Notes under the pieces: generated by a model
The model's input: only the letters and a program-made list of their open reading frames with translations
Database searches by the model: none
Told to the model about the DNA's origin: nothing
Program-made: the position numbers and the translations under genes
Part shown: positions 61,468-64,000 of the stretch, piece by piece
How positions within the stretch are numbered: the stretch's first letter is position 1
Layout of the letters: every line of letters starts with the position of its first letter
DNA from: Kitasatospora sp. CB01950
GTDB taxonomy: Bacteria; Actinomycetota; Actinomycetes; Streptomycetales; Streptomycetaceae
Assembly (NCBI RefSeq): GCF_001905465.1
Contig: NZ_LISX01000003.1
Location: 62,001 to 126,000 of the forward strand
DNA length: 64,000 bases
Direction: 5' to 3'

Positions 61468-62127
61468 ATGAGTGAGATCTACTTCAGCAACAACTACCGG
61501 GACCTGAGCGAGCAGTACGGCACCGGCGCGGGATACCAGTTCGAGTTCTCCTGCTCACGCTGCTACGACACCTGGCGCTCACCCTTCGAGCCGTTCCGCA
61601 CCGGGCAGGCCGCGAGCTGGATCAACAAGGGCGTCAACGCCGCGTGGAGCCTGCTCGGCGGCAGCGCCTCCAACGGCCTCACCAACGCCGCCGACGGCCT
61701 GGCCGGGGCGAGTTGGGGCAGCGGCCGCGACGCCGCCTTCGAGCGCGCCGTCGGCAACGCCCAGCAGCACTTCAAGCGCTGCGCCCGCTGCACCCACTAC
61801 GTCTGCGAACGCTGCTGGAACGCCGCCCAGGGCCTGTGTCTGGGCTGCGCGCCCGACACCGCCGCCGAGGCCGTCGCCGCCACGCAGCGCGGCCTCAACG
61901 ACGCGGTGGTGGAGAACGCGTACCAGCACGGCCAGTCGCAGGCCCGGAACTTCGACGTCACCGCGCCGCGCCAACTCGTCTGCCCGCAGTGCAGCGCCGA
62001 GACGCACGGCACCCCGTTCTGTCCGGCCTGCGGCTTCCGGCTCGCCCAACCCGCGCAGTGCACCTCCTGTCACGCGGACGTCCCCGCGAACTCGGCGTTC
62101 TGCCCCGGCTGCGGCACCCGCCGCTGA
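61468..62127 (+). CDS. Zinc-ribbon protein
   Basis: A 219-residue protein with several Cys-pair zinc ribbons: CSRCYDTW near residue 30, RCARCTHYVCERCWNAAQGLCLGC in the centre (two pairs each side), and two C-terminal ribbons (VCPQCSAETHGTPFCPACG; QCTSCHADVPANSAFCPGCG). The middle contains a glycine-rich region (SWGSGRDAAFERAVG). It could be an adaptor or scaffold; no enzyme domain is present. A TAGGAC box lies seven bases before the ATG and no ribosome site is visible. Confidence 0.8.
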   Translation: MSEIYFSNNYRDLSEQYGTGAGYQFEFSCSRCYDTWRSPFEPFRTGQAASWINKGVNAAWSLLGGSASNGLTNAADGLAGASWGSGRDAAFERAVGNAQQHFKRCARCTHYVCERCWNAAQGLCLGCAPDTAAEAVAATQRGLNDAVVENAYQHGQSQARNFDVTAPRQLVCPQCSAETHGTPFCPACGFRLAQPAQCTSCHADVPANSAFCPGCGTRR

Positions 62128-62149
62128 CCGCACGCGCCGCTGACCGCAC

Positions 62150-62184
62150 CGGCCCCGGCCGCACCTCGCGTGCGGCCGGGGCCG
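62150..62184. terminator. 15-bp bidirectional terminator
   Basis: A perfect 15-base-pair stem (62150-62164 with 62170-62184) and five-base loop, between the zinc-ribbon gene and the end of the convergent small gene. Confidence 0.78.
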
Positions 62185-62430
62185 TCAGGTGCCGACGCTG
62201 GGCAGCAGGAGGATGCGGTCGGGGTCGTACGGGCGCCAGTGCGGCTCGGCGCCGATCAGGCGCAGACGGCACCAGGGGGTGCCGTCGGGGGCGTGCCACC
62301 AGGCGTTGATGCGGCCGAGGGTCCAGTTGTCGGAGTCGTCGAGGCGGACCTCGACGGGTTGGTAGGCGGGGCGGACTTCGGGTTCCGGCGGGCACCAGGC
62401 GGGGTCGGTCCGCAGCTGCGGAGGGAGCAC
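62185..62430 (-). CDS. Small conserved-type hypothetical protein
   Basis: An 81-residue protein rich in Trp and Pro (PAWCPPEPEVRPAYQPVEVR, DNWTLGRINAWWHAPDGTPW, RLIGAEPHWRPYDPDRIL). It starts at GTG 62430 after GGAGG. It looks like a small beta domain; proteins of this size and composition are common in streptomycetes without known function. Confidence 0.7.
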   Translation of the reverse strand: MLPPQLRTDPAWCPPEPEVRPAYQPVEVRLDDSDNWTLGRINAWWHAPDGTPWCRLRLIGAEPHWRPYDPDRILLLPSVGT

Positions 62431-62599
62431 TGTGGGCCTCCTTCGAGTCCGATCGGGAGAGCTCACTCTACAGAGGTGTAGATAGTGCTGGCGGGGAATC
62501 CCCGAGCCTGGCGCAACGTCGCCGTCCCGGCAGCGGATTCGCGCCACCGGGCGGCCGCACGGTTCTTTCGGGTACGACTGCTGGTCATAGACTCGCCGA

Positions 62600-63238
62600 A
62601 TGACTGCTGAGGACGACTCGTACGCGGTGCTGGGCGCGCTGGGCGACCCGGTGCGGCGCAGGCTGTACCGGCATGTGGCGGGGGCGCCGGAGGAGGTGGG
62701 GCGGGACGCGGCGGCGGAGGCGGTCGGGATCTCCCGGTCGCTGGCCGCGTTCCACCTGGACAAACTGGTCGAGGCCGGGCTGCTGACGGTCTCCTACCGG
62801 CGGCTGTCGGGCCGGACCGGCCCGGGCGCCGGGCGGCCGGCCAAGCTGTACCGGCGGGCGGAGGGGGAGTTCGCGGTGTCGGTGCCGCCGCGCTCCTACG
62901 ACGCGGCCGGCCGGCTGCTCGCCGAGACGGTCGAACGGGCCGGGCTGGACCTGGAGTTGCAGGCGGCGGCGAAGGCCGCCGGCGCGGCGGAGGCGGACGC
63001 GGCCGGGGCGGACCTGGAGGAGGCGCTGCGGGCCCGCGGCTACGCGCCGTTCCGGGACGGCGAGGTGCTGCGGCTGCGGAACTGCCCGTTCCACGCGCTG
63101 GCCGAGGCGTTCCCGGGCCTGGTCTGCGGGATGAACCTGGCGCTGCTGGACGGCCTGGCGGGGGAGGAGTGGTCGGCGAGGATGGCGGCGTGCCCGGGCG
63201 GATGCTGCGTCGCACTCTCTAAAAACAAAAATCATTGA
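62600..63238 (+). CDS. HTH regulator with cysteine-rich C-terminus (SufR-like)
   Basis: A 212-residue regulator. A winged helix (about 8-75; LGALGDPVRRRLYRHVAGA, GISRSLAAFHLDKLVEAGLL) of the ArsR/DeoR sort is followed by an Ala-rich region and a C-terminal domain with Cys162 (RNCPFHALAEA), Cys176 (LVCGMNLALLDGLAG), Cys198, Cys202 and Cys203 (ACPGGCC). The spacing is like that of iron-sulphur-sensing SufR-type regulators. It ends SKNKNH, coded by an A-rich tract unusual for this genome. Its stop overlaps the promoter of the next gene. The start at ATG 62600 lacks a ribosome site. Confidence 0.78.
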   Translation: MTAEDDSYAVLGALGDPVRRRLYRHVAGAPEEVGRDAAAEAVGISRSLAAFHLDKLVEAGLLTVSYRRLSGRTGPGAGRPAKLYRRAEGEFAVSVPPRSYDAAGRLLAETVERAGLDLELQAAAKAAGAAEADAAGADLEEALRARGYAPFRDGEVLRLRNCPFHALAEAFPGLVCGMNLALLDGLAGEEWSARMAACPGGCCVALSKNKNH

Positions 63239-63264
63239 CGATAGATCGTGGGGCGGGCCATGCT
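63235..63264 (+). promoter_or_regulatory. Leaderless DUF3291 promoter (TTGACG-18-CATGCT)
   Basis: TTGACG (63235-63240) overlaps the stop of the regulator gene; CATGCT (63259-63264) follows after 18 bases and ends six bases before ATG 63271. An A-rich tract (TAAAAACAAAAATCA) lies directly upstream and may be an UP element or operator. Confidence 0.6.
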
Positions 63265-63270
63265 TGCCCC

Positions 63271-63750
63271 ATGACCGGTTATCAGCTCGCCCAGATCAAC
63301 ATCGGCCGCCTCCTCGCCCCACGCCACTCCCCGCTGGTCGCCGACTTCGTCGACCAGCTCGACGAGATGAACGCCCTCGCCGAGCGCAGCCCCGGTTTCG
63401 TGTGGCGGCTGGTGGACGACGCGGAGCCGGCGGCGGTCGCCGCGCACCCCGAGCTGGCCGACGAGAAGTTCCAGCTCAACTGCTCGGTGTGGGAGTCCGT
63501 CGAGGCGCTGTGGGAGTACGCCTTCCGCAGCGACCACCTGCGGGTGCTGAGCCGCCGCCGCGAGTGGTTCGAACGCCCCGACGGCCCGCACCAGGCCCTG
63601 TGGTGGGTCCCGGCCGGTCACCGCCCGACCGCCGCCGAGGCCATGGGCCGCATCGCCCGTCTCCGCGACCACGGGCCCGGCCCGGACGCCTTCACCTTCC
63701 GCGACCGCCACCCGGCGCCGGAAGCCCGGGCGGCGGGCGTACGGGTCTGA
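63271..63750 (+). CDS. DUF3291 protein
   Basis: A 159-residue protein of the DUF3291 (monooxygenase-like ferredoxin fold) family: YQLAQINIGRLLAPRHSPLV, RSPGFVWRLVDDAE, QLNCSVWESVEALWEYAFRS and QALWWVPAGHRPTAAEAMGR. The fold resembles antibiotic-biosynthesis monooxygenases but the family is uncharacterised. It is probably controlled by the adjacent cysteine-rich regulator. The start is supported by a promoter giving a leaderless message. Confidence 0.82.
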   Translation: MTGYQLAQINIGRLLAPRHSPLVADFVDQLDEMNALAERSPGFVWRLVDDAEPAAVAAHPELADEKFQLNCSVWESVEALWEYAFRSDHLRVLSRRREWFERPDGPHQALWWVPAGHRPTAAEAMGRIARLRDHGPGPDAFTFRDRHPAPEARAAGVRV

Positions 63751-63798
63751 GCGGTCGTGCGGGCCCGGCAGTCGTGCAGGCCGGGGGAGAGAGAGGTC

Positions 63799-64000
63799 TC
63801 AGGTGCGGGGGCCGGCGACCTCGGGGCTCAGGCGGATGATGCTCAGGTCGATCTGCCCGAAGCCGTCCTCCCAGCCCATGACGGCCTCGCACGCGTAGTC
63901 GTCGAGGCCGAAGGCGCGGGCGTCGTCGAACATCGGCATCAGGCCCACCTCGCCGTCGGTGAGGAAGTAGGAGACGTGGGCGCGCAGGCCGGGGTGCGCG
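63799..64000 (-). CDS. Hypothetical protein, cut by the right edge
   Basis: The minus strand is open from the window end to a TGA at 63799, giving 66 C-terminal residues with good codon usage: HVSYFLTDGEVGLMPMFDD, FGLDDYACEAVMGWEDGFGQ and a final IIRLSPEVAGPRT. The start lies beyond the window. I do not recognise the family. Confidence 0.6.
   Translation of the reverse strand, partial: AHPGLRAHVSYFLTDGEVGLMPMFDDARAFGLDDYACEAVMGWEDGFGQIDLSIIRLSPEVAGPRT

Overview
The window is very GC-rich, codes densely on both strands, and uses many GTG starts and ATGA/GTGA overlaps. It encodes an SsgA-like sporulation protein, LacI-controlled polysaccharide enzymes, a TerD protein and a monomeric NADP isocitrate dehydrogenase. 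Together these point to a chromosomal segment of a sporulating streptomycete (Streptomyces, Kitasatospora or a close relative). I see no rRNA, tRNA or CRISPR array.

Layout. 0.3-7.3 kb: xylo-oligosaccharide uptake and hydrolysis locus (bxlR, then bxlEFG-bxlA) with a clear promoter and CGAA/TTCG operators. 7.3-11.8 kb: a hypothetical gene, a NarL-type two-component system preceded by two tiny overlapping leader ORFs (one carries a rare TTA codon), another hypothetical gene, and two tandem YegP-like genes. 12.1-22.8 kb: an unusual Pst-like locus with a secreted substrate-binding protein, a small secreted protein, a large membrane-tethered binding protein, PstC, PstA, a membrane-tethered PstS, a sortase-fold protein that lacks its catalytic residues, and PstB. 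23-24.3 kb: YceI and an SsgA-like protein. 24.3-30.8 kb: a toxin-antitoxin pair divergent from a 1527-residue SF1 helicase-nuclease coupled to a HEPN-like protein, a candidate defence locus. 30.9-35 kb: small membrane and S1-like proteins, a flavoprotein disulfide reductase, a frame-broken lipoprotein and a luciferase-like monooxygenase.

35-41.7 kb: IS5-type and DoxX remnants, then a secreted alpha-amylase with two starch-binding modules convergent with a secreted GH74 xyloglucanase, then remains of a GntR-ABC operon. 41.7-50 kb: a hypothetical gene, a second LacI regulator, a secreted B-lectin, TerD, a SpoIIE-type phosphatase, a DUF4240 protein, a universal stress protein and an HTH-flavin-fold protein. 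50-64 kb: an MFS transporter, a CGNR regulator, an NAD(P)-binding DUF2867-type protein, a SUKH-type protein, icd, a Nudix hydrolase, a PHP metallohydrolase, a cation/proton antiporter, an FAD oxidoreductase, a zinc-ribbon protein, a cysteine-rich HTH regulator, a DUF3291 protein and one gene cut by the right edge.

The clearest joint function is plant polysaccharide use: xylo-oligosaccharide import with a GH3 glycosidase, starch and xyloglucan hydrolysis outside the cell, and two LacI regulators. A LacI-operator-like palindrome built on AAGCGCTT recurs at five places, four of them inside genes. The strongest candidates for something undescribed are the Pst-like locus with the dead sortase, the helicase-nuclease/HEPN locus, and the TTA-bearing leader ORFs ahead of the sensor kinase.
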